NCBI GenBank assembly: GCA_949286215.1
Contig: CASDYX010000016.1
Location: forward strand, 1 to 33,444
Length of the DNA stretch: 33,444 nucleotides
Direction of reading: 5' to 3'
Source of the DNA: an uncultured Pseudomonadota bacterium
GTDB taxonomy: Bacteria > Pseudomonadota > Alphaproteobacteria > RF32 > CAG-239
Both the position numbers and the translations under genes were made by a program. The notes beneath the pieces are model-generated. The model had not been told where the DNA came from, ran no database searches, and saw nothing but the letters and a program-made list of their open reading frames with translations. The stretch's first letter is position 1. Each line of letters starts with the position of its first letter. Positions 14,051 through 22,232 of the stretch are shown here, piece after piece.

Positions 14051-15098
14051 ATAAAATTTCCTGTGATAATAAGTCTAAATCTACATTTTCTAATTCATCG
14101 CGAATTGTACTTACAAAATCTTGACGAACCAGTTTGAGCGCATTTTCAACCGCAACAGAATAGCCCAGAGCATCTGTTCCGCCATGGCTCTTTACTGATA
14201 AACCATTTAAGCCAACAAACATTGCACCATTGTACAATCTTGGGTCCATGGTCTTCTTCAAATTTAAGCCTACGCCCAACATAAAAGGTAAGCCTAATTT
14301 TGCTAACCATGACTTTTTAACCGCATTTTTCAAAAGACGAACAACTAATTTTGCCGTTCCTTCTGTTGACTTGAGAGCAATATTTCCGGTAAATCCATCT
14401 GCTACAACGACATCTGCCTTACCGTTTGGCAATTCGTGCGGCTCAATATAGCCAATAAAATCAATATCTAACTGTGAATTACGGATAATTTTGGCAGCCT
14501 GATGAATTTCTTCTTTGCCTTTCATCTCCTCTGCGCCAATGTTCAGCAATGCAACGCGCGGTTTTTCGATACCAAGAGCATGTTTGGCTACAATATTGCC
14601 CATCAGCGCAAATTCAGCCAAATTTACAGCATCACATTCCGTATTGGCACCCAAATCCAGCATCACATATTTACCGGTTAAATGAGGCATAATGCTGACA
14701 ATTGCCGGACGATGTATCCGTTGAATGGTTTTTAATGTCAGCTTAGAAATAGCCATCAAAGCACCGGTATTTCCGGCTGAAACGACAGCTTTTGCCTCAC
14801 CTTTGCGTACGGCATCAATTGCCATATACATACTGGTGTTGCGATTGCGAATTACTTGGGAGGGCTTATCCTCATTGCGTACGACTTCAGGTGCATTGCG
14901 CAACTCACATACTTTTTTCAAGTTCGGATAAGAATTTAATATCGGGAGGACTTTGCTTTCATCGCCGAAGAGCAAAAAATGCACATCGGGATTTTTTTTG
15001 TTAGCAATAGCTAATCCCTCAATAACGACTCTGGGGGAATTATCTCCCCCCATCGCGTCTATTGATATGACCAGATTATCAGACAAAACCTGCTCCAT
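14037..15098 (-). CDS. plsX: Phosphate acyltransferase PlsX
   Basis: A 353-residue enzyme that makes acyl-phosphate from acyl-ACP for phospholipid synthesis with PlsY. Family signatures: ISIDAMGGDNSP near the start, SAGNTGALMA around residue 107, KYVMLDLGAN, VADGFTGNIALK around 236 and the C-terminal SHGGTDALGYSVAVENA. Normal length. The ribosome site before the ATG at 15098 is weak. It lies 51 bases after rpmF and overlaps fabH, the standard rpmF-plsX-fabH arrangement linking ribosome and lipid synthesis. Confidence 0.96.
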   Translation of the reverse strand: MEQVLSDNLVISIDAMGGDNSPRVVIEGLAIANKKNPDVHFLLFGDESKVLPILNSYPNLKKVCELRNAPEVVRNEDKPSQVIRNRNTSMYMAIDAVRKGEAKAVVSAGNTGALMAISKLTLKTIQRIHRPAIVSIMPHLTGKYVMLDLGANTECDAVNLAEFALMGNIVAKHALGIEKPRVALLNIGAEEMKGKEEIHQAAKIIRNSQLDIDFIGYIEPHELPNGKADVVVADGFTGNIALKSTEGTAKLVVRLLKNAVKKSWLAKLGLPFMLGVGLNLKKTMDPRLYNGAMFVGLNGLSVKSHGGTDALGYSVAVENALKLVRQDFVSTIRDELENVDLDLLSQEILYDAY

Positions 15099-15149
15099 AT
15101 AATGATATAGGCTTGACTTAAAAAATCATCTAAGCAAGCCGGTTAAAGA

Positions 15150-15341
15150 CTATTCTTGCGAAGCTGTCTCTTGTTTAACAACTTCACGTTTGTTGTATTG
15201 TCCGCAAGACGGGCATACATTGTGAGGTCTTTTCAACTCACCGCAGTTCGGGCATTCTTGATAAGAATTTGCACTCAATGCATCATGTGAACGACGCATA
15301 TTGCGGCGAGATGTTGATGTTTTGTGTTTTGGTGTAGCCAT
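15150..15341 (-). CDS. rpmF: Ribosomal protein L32
   Basis: A 63-residue large-subunit protein. It starts [22 protein letters not shown], the conserved basic N-terminus, followed by a zinc ribbon with two C-x-x-C pairs (CPNC and CPSC) and a short acidic tail. All four zinc ligands are present, so this is the zinc-binding form. It is first gene behind the promoter at 15396-15424. Confidence 0.97.
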   Translation of the reverse strand: MATPKHKTSTSRRNMRRSHDALSANSYQECPNCGELKRPHNVCPSCGQYNKREVVKQETASQE

Positions 15342-15395
15342 TTTCTTATACTCTAATTTATTAGTTATGATTAAAAACCAATTTTCCAGACGACA

Positions 15396-15424
15396 TTATT
15401 AACCTATTTCATTTTAAAAATCAA
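15396..15424 (-). promoter_or_regulatory. Promoter of the rpmF-plsX-fabH-ihfA-merR operon
   Basis: TTGATT (15424-15419), 17-base spacer, TAATAA (15401-15396); the leader to the rpmF ATG is about 48 bases. It provides a start separate from DUF177 transcription. Confidence 0.65.
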
Positions 15425-15497
15425 CAGTTAAAATGTCCTCAGGAAAGCTTTATTTGACCTTTTAACCAATATTTTCTCTTTTGGCAAGCATATTTTT

Positions 15498-16016
15498 TTA
15501 TTTTTTAAGAGAAGCCAAAATTTTAAATGGATTTTCTTTTGCGGTATCTTCGGGTGAAAACTCGCTTTTCCACTCAAAGACCTCCCCTTCTTGTCTGGGA
15601 TAATCTTCCAATACCAAAGCTAATTGTTCCAGTGCAATCTCGGCCAAATCGATTTTGCCATCAATGACGATATCCGGTAAGTCCTCCTCAAAGTCAACTT
15701 CTTCCTCTTTTTGAGACTTAAATGTGGCTTTGGTATCAAACACAACCTCAAAATCCGGGCTATAAGTCTTTGAGAAATATTCCAGACTAATGACGCTTTG
15801 CAAACGAAGCGTTGCATTTAATTTTCCCCAGACTCTCAAAAGATGCTCTTTTTTATTGAGTTTGGTATAAATATCCGCTTCAAAGCTCTCGGCTGAAGGA
15901 ATCTGCAAAATTTCAGCTATTTCCTGCAGATTGTCCGGACTTGCCGTTAAGTGATAGTGTTGCTCTCCTGATGAGATATCTTCAACTATCAACGGATATG
16001 AAAAATGTTTTTGCAT
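15498..16016 (-). CDS. DUF177 (YceD) protein
   Basis: A 172-residue member of the DUF177/YceD family, whose genes sit next to rpmF in most bacteria and are linked to ribosomal RNA processing and large-subunit assembly. It starts MQKHFSYPLIVEDIS. The core reads WGKLNATLRLQSVISLEYFS, in the position of the usual C-x-R-C/L-x-P-F element but without the Cys. The acidic stretch EEEVDFEEDLPDIVIDGKIDLAEIALEQL is the most typical part. AAGGAAAG precedes the ATG. It stands upstream of rpmF with a 156-base gap and is divergent from the bamE-like gene. Confidence 0.88.
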   Translation of the reverse strand: MQKHFSYPLIVEDISSGEQHYHLTASPDNLQEIAEILQIPSAESFEADIYTKLNKKEHLLRVWGKLNATLRLQSVISLEYFSKTYSPDFEVVFDTKATFKSQKEEEVDFEEDLPDIVIDGKIDLAEIALEQLALVLEDYPRQEGEVFEWKSEFSPEDTAKENPFKILASLKK

Positions 16017-16081
16017 TAAATCTTTCCTTGTGATATGTTGTTGCTAATTGTTATTTATGTTTTAATGGTAAGGGATTAAAG

Positions 16082-16543
16082 ATGTCAACCCGCAAATTAC
16101 TTTTGTTAAGTTCCTTTGTTATCATGATGTCTTCTGCTTGCAGCAGCGATATATTTATTACCCATAACGGGAATATGCCCTCAAATGAGAGAATCAGCCA
16201 AATCAGAGTCGGTCAAAGCCGTGCAGAAGTTCACCAAATTCTCGGTGCGCCGTCTAATGTGGTATCTTTAGATAAAAATACTTGGATTTACATGTCCTCT
16301 GATATCAAACGTGTCGCTTTCTTTTCTCCACAAGAAGTTGAACGTGATGTCTTAACTATTCGTTTTAACGACCAAAATCAAGTTGAACAAATTGACCGTC
16401 TTACCAAAAAAGATGGTAAAGAAATTAAGGTCAGTACCGATAAAACCGAAACACTCGGTCATAATCCCGGATTTTTCAGAAAATATTTTGGTGGCGTTGG
16501 GCAGTATATGCCGTTTCCGACAAACGTTAATCCAAACAGATAA
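16082..16543 (+). CDS. bamE: BamE/SmpA-like outer-membrane lipoprotein
   Basis: A 153-residue lipoprotein of the SmpA/OmlA (BamE) family, a small accessory of the BAM complex that inserts beta-barrel proteins. The signal peptide ends with the lipobox S-S-A-C at residues 17-20. The domain shows ISQIRVGQSRAEVHQILGAPS, the typical family start, then WIYMSSD and a beta strand VLTIRFNDQNQVEQID. AAGGGATT precedes the ATG. It is divergent from DUF177, as is common in alphaproteobacteria, and is followed by its own terminator. Confidence 0.9.
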   Translation: MSTRKLLLLSSFVIMMSSACSSDIFITHNGNMPSNERISQIRVGQSRAEVHQILGAPSNVVSLDKNTWIYMSSDIKRVAFFSPQEVERDVLTIRFNDQNQVEQIDRLTKKDGKEIKVSTDKTETLGHNPGFFRKYFGGVGQYMPFPTNVNPNR

Positions 16544-16546
16544 AGC

Positions 16547-16571
16547 AAGCCCCATTCTCGGGGCTTTTTTT
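16547..16571 (+). terminator. Terminator of the bamE-like gene
   Basis: AAGCCCC-attct-c-GGGGCTT followed by a T-run. Confidence 0.88.
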
Positions 16572-16597
16572 CTTGCCTTTAAAATTTGTTGCTTTTT

Positions 16598-16626
16598 TTG
16601 ATTATAGACTATTAATGTTATAAATA
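16598..16626 (+). promoter_or_regulatory. Promoter of the DUF1566-like gene
   Basis: TTGATT (16598-16603), 17-base spacer, TAAATA (16621-16626). Predicted start near 16633, giving a leader of about 23 AT-rich bases without a Shine-Dalgarno. Confidence 0.6.
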
Positions 16627-16655
16627 CTTATTATTAACTTTTAATTATTTAGATT

Positions 16656-17426
16656 ATGAAAAGTCAATTTAGTTTTGAGGACTTAATTGATGGATGGGAT
16701 CGATCAATTAAGCCGGAAGATTTGCCTGCCGTTATCGAAAAATTGGGAACGGTGTTTGACATTCCTAATGGACTAGCTCCCGGAATGTATGTTTATGCAG
16801 ATGGTTTAATTTATCCGGCAATACTCCCAAATCGTCAGGTTATGGCGGTTGTAGGCAATGTCAGCGGCTCTGAAATATTAGCCGTATGTTTGCGACAAAA
16901 AAGGTTACCTTGGGGGGTCTTTTATGCCTCATCGCTTTTGACACTCGTGGGAAATGACAAAGAAGAAATTATTCATTGTCCTCGTTGCGGAGAAATATTG
17001 ATTTTTCATCAAGAGGCTGATGGCAAAAAACTAACTCGTTGTTTTATACGCCATACTCGCGGGTTTCTCGGTGAAAAAATTAATGATAAATCACAAGAAG
17101 CAGGGAGTTCCGCATGGTGTTATGACTATAATCAGGACGGCGTAGAAAAATATAGCGCTTTTCTGCCATCTTTAACAGAGTTAAGAGCTCTATTTGCAAA
17201 CAAAGATGCTATTAACCCTGCCCTAAAAGCTTTGAGCTCTGAAGTTCTTGAAGGGTGGTATTGGACTTCTTCTTTATATGATTCATGTCACGCATGGAAA
17301 TTAAGAATGAATGACGGAACGATAGAGTCTGCAAAAGTCTGGGATCCTGACTATTATGAGGGAAACAGTGTTGACATAAATAAGAAAATTTATGCTCGCC
17401 CTGTTCTAAGACTAAAAAGGCCTTAA
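16656..17426 (+). CDS. DUF1566 (Lcl C-terminal)-like protein
   Basis: A 256-residue soluble protein. Residues 160-255 resemble the DUF1566/Lcl C-terminal domain: AFLPSLTELRALFANK, EVLEGWYWTSSLYDSCHAWKL, and IYARPVLRL, which is this domain's usual closing strand. In the middle is a two-Cys pair, CPRCG, with no second pair clear, possibly half of a zinc site. The N-terminal 90 residues are unknown to me (NGLAPGMYVYADGLIYP). Many DUF1566 proteins are surface or phage-tail related, but this one has no signal peptide. The leader has no Shine-Dalgarno, like the 9984 gene. It is a single-gene unit between two terminators. Confidence 0.75.
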   Translation: MKSQFSFEDLIDGWDRSIKPEDLPAVIEKLGTVFDIPNGLAPGMYVYADGLIYPAILPNRQVMAVVGNVSGSEILAVCLRQKRLPWGVFYASSLLTLVGNDKEEIIHCPRCGEILIFHQEADGKKLTRCFIRHTRGFLGEKINDKSQEAGSSAWCYDYNQDGVEKYSAFLPSLTELRALFANKDAINPALKALSSEVLEGWYWTSSLYDSCHAWKLRMNDGTIESAKVWDPDYYEGNSVDINKKIYARPVLRLKRP

Positions 17427-17439
17427 CTAACGTTACAAA

Positions 17440-17474
17440 AAAACTCCTTTGAACAATTTCAAAGGAGTTTTTTT
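17440..17474. terminator. Bidirectional terminator between the DUF1566-like gene and DUF502
   Basis: AACTCCTTTGAA / TTCAAAGGAGTT stem with A-run before and T-run after; it serves both convergent genes. Confidence 0.88.
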
Positions 17475-17478
17475 GATA

Positions 17479-18177
17479 CTATTTTTTCTTGGTCATTTCC
17501 GGAGTAACCAAACCACCCGAAATGACAAATTTTATTCCCTCTTCAACACTCATATCCACATTTATGGTATCTTCTTTCGGAACAAAGATTAAAAAACCCG
17601 ATGTGGGGTTCGGAGTGGTCGGAATAAAGACATTCAACAATTCTCGACCTAATTTGTCTTTCACCTCGCCTTGAGTATCGGAGCTGACAAATCCTAATAT
17701 CCATATTCCTTTTCTGGGATATTCCAACAAAACAACTTTGGTAAAAGCATCATTTTTATTGGAAAGAAAAGTTTGGAACACTTGTTTGAGCAAAGAATAG
17801 ATGCTAGAAATAAGAGGAACCTTATAAACTATCCACTCGCCTAAGCGCAGGAAAAAACGTCCTAAGAATCCGGCGGCAAACATACCAATCAAGATGAGAG
17901 CTAAAATCAAGAGCACGACGCCTAATCCCGGAATACTGTAGGGTAAATAATTATCCGGTCTGAATTCAGGCGGAATTAAGCGATTTACACTCACATCAAT
18001 CCAAGTGATGAGTTTGTAGGCCAAATAAAATGTCATCGCAACAGGGGCTGTTACCAAAATACCGGTAAAGAAATAAGCCTTTATTTTTGAGCCTAATTTC
18101 ATAAAGATTGCTTTTTCACGTTCTAAACGAATATGTTTGATACGTATTGCTCTCTTGGTTACTTCGTCTTTTTTCAT
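17479..18177 (-). CDS. DUF502 inner-membrane protein
   Basis: A 232-residue protein of the DUF502 family. After a basic amphipathic N-terminus come two membrane helices: about residues 33-53 (FFTGILVTAPVAMTFYLAY) and about 85-110 (PGLGVVLLILALILIGMFAAG). The family core LGEWIVYKVPLISSIYSLLKQVFQTF and a soluble domain ending FVISGGLVTPEM follow. The ATG at 18177 overlaps the recJ stop (ATGA), with AGGG upstream, so it is translationally coupled to recJ. The recJ-DUF502 pairing is frequent in alphaproteobacteria. Function in this family is not established. Confidence 0.88.
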   Translation of the reverse strand: MKKDEVTKRAIRIKHIRLEREKAIFMKLGSKIKAYFFTGILVTAPVAMTFYLAYKLITWIDVSVNRLIPPEFRPDNYLPYSIPGLGVVLLILALILIGMFAAGFLGRFFLRLGEWIVYKVPLISSIYSLLKQVFQTFLSNKNDAFTKVVLLEYPRKGIWILGFVSSDTQGEVKDKLGRELLNVFIPTTPNPTSGFLIFVPKEDTINVDMSVEEGIKFVISGGLVTPEMTKKK

Positions 18178-19943
18178 TCTACCCTCATCACATCTTCTAT
18201 AATAAACTGTACCGAATTGCGGCCTTGCCAATTATCGTGCCGCAAGACGCCAATAACATTAAAACTTTCACCATGACTATTAAGCAGTGCCGGTCCGATT
18301 GCCGTATCTGCCACACGAAAGGCCATAGCTTTTAGGCTACCGCCGTTTGCCGAACTCAGATAACAACTGACATGTCCGCTTCCGACCATTTTGGGTTTAT
18401 TTATTCTTACTCTTTCCAAAACCAACTTGGGCTCACTATTGCCTGCGCCATAGGGTTCCAATTGCGAGAGTTTATCGGCTAAATCGACGCTGGCTCCGGC
18501 AACATCTAGGACCCCATCAGCCTCTAATATCGGTGTTATGGCTTCATGACCTAATTGACGCTCAACATATTCTCCGACAAAACGTCTGAAATCTTCAATT
18601 TGATTTTCCTCTAAAGAAAAACCAGCTGCCATGGTATGGCCGCCGCCTTTGGTAATGTAGCCGCCCTCTTTGGCTGCTATAATCAATGCCCCCAAATCGA
18701 CCCCAGGAATTGAGCGCGCTGAGCCTTTTACTTCATCATCTTCTATTGACATGACAAATGCCGGAACGTTGTAACGTTCTTTTAATTTTCCGGCAACGAT
18801 GCCTATTACACCTTGGTGCCAATCGTGTCCAAAAACAAAAGCTATCGGATAGGTTTGGGGTGTTCCTTCCAACATTTCAATTGCTTTTTCTAAGACGTAG
18901 CCTTCTATTTCTTTTCTTTGGGTGTTGAACTCATTGAGTTTATCAGCCAAGAGACTGGCCTGAAACTCATCTTGGCTACACAGCAAGCGATTGCCTAAAG
19001 CCGCCTCACCAACTCGCCCGCAAGCATTGATTCTTGGTCCTAGCACAAAACCTAAATGAAAAGCACTCGGGGCTTCGGCAATAGAAGATTTGTCAATCAG
19101 AGCTTTTAGTCCGATATTTCTTCTTTGTGCCATAATTTTTAGCCCTTGGCGCACAAAAGCTCGATTTAAGCCCAATAACGGAACCACGTCACATACCGTT
19201 CCCAATGCGACCAAGTCTAACCACTGAATGAGATTTGGCTCCTGACGGGTTTGATAAAATCCGGCTTTGCGCAATTCGCGATTTATGGCAACAATTGTTA
19301 CAAAGACTACGCCAACGGCAGCCATGTATTTGAGGTATGGGTAATCATTTTCCTCATCCAAACGCTTGGGGTTCACTACGGCACTCACGTTTGGCAATCT
19401 GGCCTCTGCCTCATGGTGGTCAAGAACTATTACCTCAAAACCTTTTTCTTTGGCATAGTCAAAAACACCAAACGCAGTGGTGCCGCAATCTACCGTTATC
19501 ACAAAATCGGCTCCAAGAGCTGCAAATTCATCAAAGGCAAGACAGCTTGGACCATATCCCTCTTCTCTTTCGGGAATATGCACTAACGGCTCAACACCGA
19601 CACTTTCTAAAAACAGACGCAAAACAGATGACGAGGTTGCCCCATCGACATCATAGTCTCCAATAATGGCAATTTTCTTTCCTGAAATAATTGCTTGCGC
19701 AATTTTTTGCGCCGCAACTTGCATATCTTTCAATACATTTGGGTCAGGAAGAAGATTTTGAAGTTTAGGATTGAGGAAATTTTCAACATCAGACAGTTCT
19801 ATCCCTCTGGCGGAAATTATCCTTGAAACCAACAAAGGCAAATCAAAGCGCTGAGCAATAACTTCGGCTTTTCTTTCATCTGCAGGTGTTGCTTTCCAAA
19901 GATTTCCTCCCAGAGATTTTACATTTTCAAAGCTGAAAACCAC
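18174..19943 (-). CDS. recJ: Single-stranded-DNA exonuclease RecJ
   Basis: A 589-residue 5'-3' exonuclease of the DHH family, acting in recombination and mismatch repair. Metal-binding motifs are complete: GDYDVDG at residues 95-101, DCGTT from 152, DHH at 175-177, and the DHHA1-side GGGHTMAAGFSL motif near 425. Start is GTG at 19943 with GAGGAG 7 bases upstream. It lies 17 bases after the OmpA-domain lipoprotein and overlaps DUF502 by 4 bases, so the three form one transcript. Confidence 0.96.
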   Translation of the reverse strand: MVFSFENVKSLGGNLWKATPADERKAEVIAQRFDLPLLVSRIISARGIELSDVENFLNPKLQNLLPDPNVLKDMQVAAQKIAQAIISGKKIAIIGDYDVDGATSSSVLRLFLESVGVEPLVHIPEREEGYGPSCLAFDEFAALGADFVITVDCGTTAFGVFDYAKEKGFEVIVLDHHEAEARLPNVSAVVNPKRLDEENDYPYLKYMAAVGVVFVTIVAINRELRKAGFYQTRQEPNLIQWLDLVALGTVCDVVPLLGLNRAFVRQGLKIMAQRRNIGLKALIDKSSIAEAPSAFHLGFVLGPRINACGRVGEAALGNRLLCSQDEFQASLLADKLNEFNTQRKEIEGYVLEKAIEMLEGTPQTYPIAFVFGHDWHQGVIGIVAGKLKERYNVPAFVMSIEDDEVKGSARSIPGVDLGALIIAAKEGGYITKGGGHTMAAGFSLEENQIEDFRRFVGEYVERQLGHEAITPILEADGVLDVAGASVDLADKLSQLEPYGAGNSEPKLVLERVRINKPKMVGSGHVSCYLSSANGGSLKAMAFRVADTAIGPALLNSHGESFNVIGVLRHDNWQGRNSVQFIIEDVMRVE

Positions 19944-19960
19944 TGTTTCTCCTCAAAGTC

Positions 19961-20701
19961 CTAGTAACTGATATATACTTCCGCACGGCGGTTTAGGCGC
20001 TCACCTTCGGGCATTACTTCCAAATAAGCGGGACGATTATCTGACATGGCTTCAACTAAAATTTTGTTTGAGGGCATACCTGCTCTTCTCAAAGCTGCGG
20101 CAACAGCCTCGGCACGAGCTTGAGAAACCTTAAAGTTTGCCATTTTGTGGCTAGCCATATCCGTATTACGAGTACGACTTGATGCATAACCCATAACGCG
20201 AACGTAAGCATTATTTTTCTTGGCTTCTTTTACAATTTGGCGAATCTTTGAATTGGAACCTGCTGGCATATATGAACTGCCATTATCAAAATAAAATGTC
20301 TCAACCAAATAGGTTACGCTTGGAAGTTGCGGGGTTTGCGGTAAATTCACCTGTTCAACTTCTTGAGCTTGAGCAACTTTTTGCGGCTCTTGAGGTTGTT
20401 CTTTTTCTTCGGGTTCAGGTAAGTCCATATCTTCAGCGTTTTCGCTTATAACAGTCTCTTCTTTATCTAAATCTTCAGAATCGGAGACTATAACCGGCTT
20501 TGTTTTGGCCGGAGTAATGGTTTCTCCTTCGTAGGCAACATTTTTATTATCGCTTGCCAAGCCTGAACTCTCTTTGAGATAGCCGTCCTCAGAGGCATAT
20601 TCATCGGTAATTTCAGGAAAAGAAGCACTTTTGCAAGCACTCATCAATAGCATTGCACTGATTACGAAGGTAGAAGTTATTATATTCTTATGCGAAAACA
20701 T
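19961..20701 (-). CDS. OmpA-domain lipoprotein
   Basis: A 246-residue lipoprotein. The signal peptide ends in the lipobox L-M-S-A-C at about residues 18-22. An acidic, Glu/Pro-rich linker of about 100 residues (EPEEKEQPQEPQ) spans the periplasm. The C-terminal 120 residues form an OmpA-type peptidoglycan-binding domain: ETFYFDNGSSYM, VRVMGYASSRTRN, KVSQARAEAVAAALRRAGM, ILVEAMSDNRPAY and RLNRRAEVYI. It probably ties the outer membrane to peptidoglycan. The linkage to recJ downstream is positional only. Confidence 0.88.
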   Translation of the reverse strand: MFSHKNIITSTFVISAMLLMSACKSASFPEITDEYASEDGYLKESSGLASDNKNVAYEGETITPAKTKPVIVSDSEDLDKEETVISENAEDMDLPEPEEKEQPQEPQKVAQAQEVEQVNLPQTPQLPSVTYLVETFYFDNGSSYMPAGSNSKIRQIVKEAKKNNAYVRVMGYASSRTRNTDMASHKMANFKVSQARAEAVAAALRRAGMPSNKILVEAMSDNRPAYLEVMPEGERLNRRAEVYISY

Positions 20702-20833
20702 CTCTTTAACCCTATTTTGAATTATAATTACGCCTTTTGCGCCAATTAGTATAGTGATAACTTATTAACTTTTTTAAAACAAGAACAAAAATAAATACAA
20801 ACAAAAAAATATTAAGTTCGTGCATTTAAATAT

Positions 20834-20861
20834 TTGAGTTTTTAAATAAATGTTTTATAAT
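20834..20861 (+). promoter_or_regulatory. Promoter of the Panacea/DUF192 operon
   Basis: TTGAGT (20834-20839), 16-base spacer, TATAAT (20856-20861). The start would be near 20868, giving a 22-base leader that holds AAAGGATTAAAG before the ATG at 20890. Confidence 0.7.
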
Positions 20862-20889
20862 TGTTGTGTTTATTTTGAAAGGATTAAAG

Positions 20890-21435
20890 ATGACTATTCC
20901 GGCTACAGATACCGCGATTGACGTCGCTTATTGGTTTTTTAACCGCGCCGAAAAAGACGGACTCTATCTTGAAACCGATGTGATGCAGAATCTCTTATTT
21001 TTGGCTCAGGTACACTTTGCTATGAGCTATAATATGCAAATGCTCACTCCTAGTCTCTTTGTGTGTGACCACACCGGCTTTTATGAACCGAATCTTAAAA
21101 GAATGTTTGCTTTTGGGCGTCCTTATATGCCTGCCGTCAAATTTCCTGATAAAATTGAATTATTTCTTGAAAGTGTTTGGGCTAAGTATGGAAAACTTTC
21201 TTTACGTGGCTTGGAAAAAATCACTAAATCTAATTCGGCTTTTAAGGAAATGTGCATTTCCGGAACAATAAATACTGTTGATTTTAACGAAGTTGTTAAA
21301 CACTTTATTGAACAAAATAAAAGAGCTCAAAAAAATAATGCTTTTTCTGACTCTAGAAAGAAAGTCTTACTTTCTCAAAATGGTCCTGTCGTCGTTTCTA
21401 AATGGCAACCGAGAAAAATTGACTTAAAACCTTAA
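20890..21435 (+). CDS. Panacea (DUF4065, SocA-like) protein
   Basis: A 181-residue protein with the Panacea/DUF4065 fold. AIDVAYWFFNRAE, LQNLLF-type LFLAQVHFAMSYNMQML, LTPSLFVCDHTGFYEPN and the closing helix FLESVWAKYGKLSLRGLEKITKSNSAFKE match the family order. Panacea domains act as antitoxins that neutralise varied toxins; SocA of Caulobacter is a ClpXP adaptor for the toxin SocB. No toxin-like partner lies beside this gene: the next gene is a DUF192 lipoprotein. It may therefore be an adaptor with another role, or an orphan. AAAGGA precedes the ATG at 20890; the in-frame ATG at 20866 would begin at the predicted transcription start. Confidence 0.75.
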   Translation: MTIPATDTAIDVAYWFFNRAEKDGLYLETDVMQNLLFLAQVHFAMSYNMQMLTPSLFVCDHTGFYEPNLKRMFAFGRPYMPAVKFPDKIELFLESVWAKYGKLSLRGLEKITKSNSAFKEMCISGTINTVDFNEVVKHFIEQNKRAQKNNAFSDSRKKVLLSQNGPVVVSKWQPRKIDLKP

Positions 21436-21445
21436 GGAGACAATC

Positions 21446-22180
21446 ATGCTTAAATTTTTCAAACTTTTCTGTGCCTTAATTGTTATTGCCGGCTGCTCTC
21501 AGGAAGGAAACCTGACAATTAAAACTCAAAAAGGCGATGTTACTTACAATATTGAGGAAGCTCAAAACCCTCAAGATTTGGAAAAAGGATTGATGTTCAG
21601 AGAAAATTTAGCTGCAAACAGCGGTATGATCTTTGACTTATCTCATGTCAGCAACCAAGTGGCCATGTGGATGAAAAATACAAAAATCCCTCTAGATATG
21701 CTCTTTGTTAATGCTAATGGAAAAATTTTCTTCATTTATGAAAATGCAACGCCGATGTCTGAAGAATTGATTATTGCTCCAGAACCGGCAATGTTTGTGA
21801 TTGAGCTTAATGCCGGAGATGTTAAAAAGCATGGCATTCAAGTCGGGGACTTTATTAAGCACCACTTTTTAGATGATTATAATAAAGAAGTTTACCTTGA
21901 TGAAGGAAAACTTCCACCAAGAGTCGAAACTCCAGATAGTGAAAAAGCTGAAGTAAACTCACTTGCTGAAAATGAGCCACAAAAAGTTGAGGAAAATAAC
22001 GATGTCGTTTTTGTGGAAGAAGTTCCCAATGAACCAGTAGCTGAGCCCTCTTCTACAACCTCAGAAGAAGTTGTTTTAGAGGAAGTTGTTTCATCTGAGG
22101 AAGCTGAAGCAAAACCATCCGAAGATGACAATACCGAAAATAAAACTACTGATGAAAAAAGTGAAGTTGTTGCTCAGTAA
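21446..22180 (+). CDS. DUF192 lipoprotein with long acidic tail
   Basis: A 244-residue lipoprotein. The lipobox I-A-G-C lies at about residues 14-17. The DUF192 domain spans residues 25-140: LEKGLMFRENLAANSGMIFD, VAMWMKNTKIPLDMLFVN, IIAPEPAMFVIELNAGDVKKHGIQVGD are all standard. Family function is unknown. The last 85 residues are an added low-complexity tail dominated by Glu, Val and Ser that most relatives lack. A perfect AAGGAGA precedes the ATG, 10 bases after the Panacea stop, so the two are cotranscribed. Confidence 0.9.
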   Translation: MLKFFKLFCALIVIAGCSQEGNLTIKTQKGDVTYNIEEAQNPQDLEKGLMFRENLAANSGMIFDLSHVSNQVAMWMKNTKIPLDMLFVNANGKIFFIYENATPMSEELIIAPEPAMFVIELNAGDVKKHGIQVGDFIKHHFLDDYNKEVYLDEGKLPPRVETPDSEKAEVNSLAENEPQKVEENNDVVFVEEVPNEPVAEPSSTTSEEVVLEEVVSSEEAEAKPSEDDNTENKTTDEKSEVVAQ

Positions 22181-22197
22181 TAAGTTTAACTTTTCTA

Positions 22198-22232
22198 AAA
22201 AACACCGCTTATTTTGCGGTGTTTTCTTTTTT
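22198..22232. terminator. Bidirectional terminator between DUF192 and the TerB-like gene
   Basis: AACACCGC (22201-22208), loop, GCGGTGTT (22216-22223), T-rich on the plus side and A-rich before the stem for the minus side. Confidence 0.85.
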
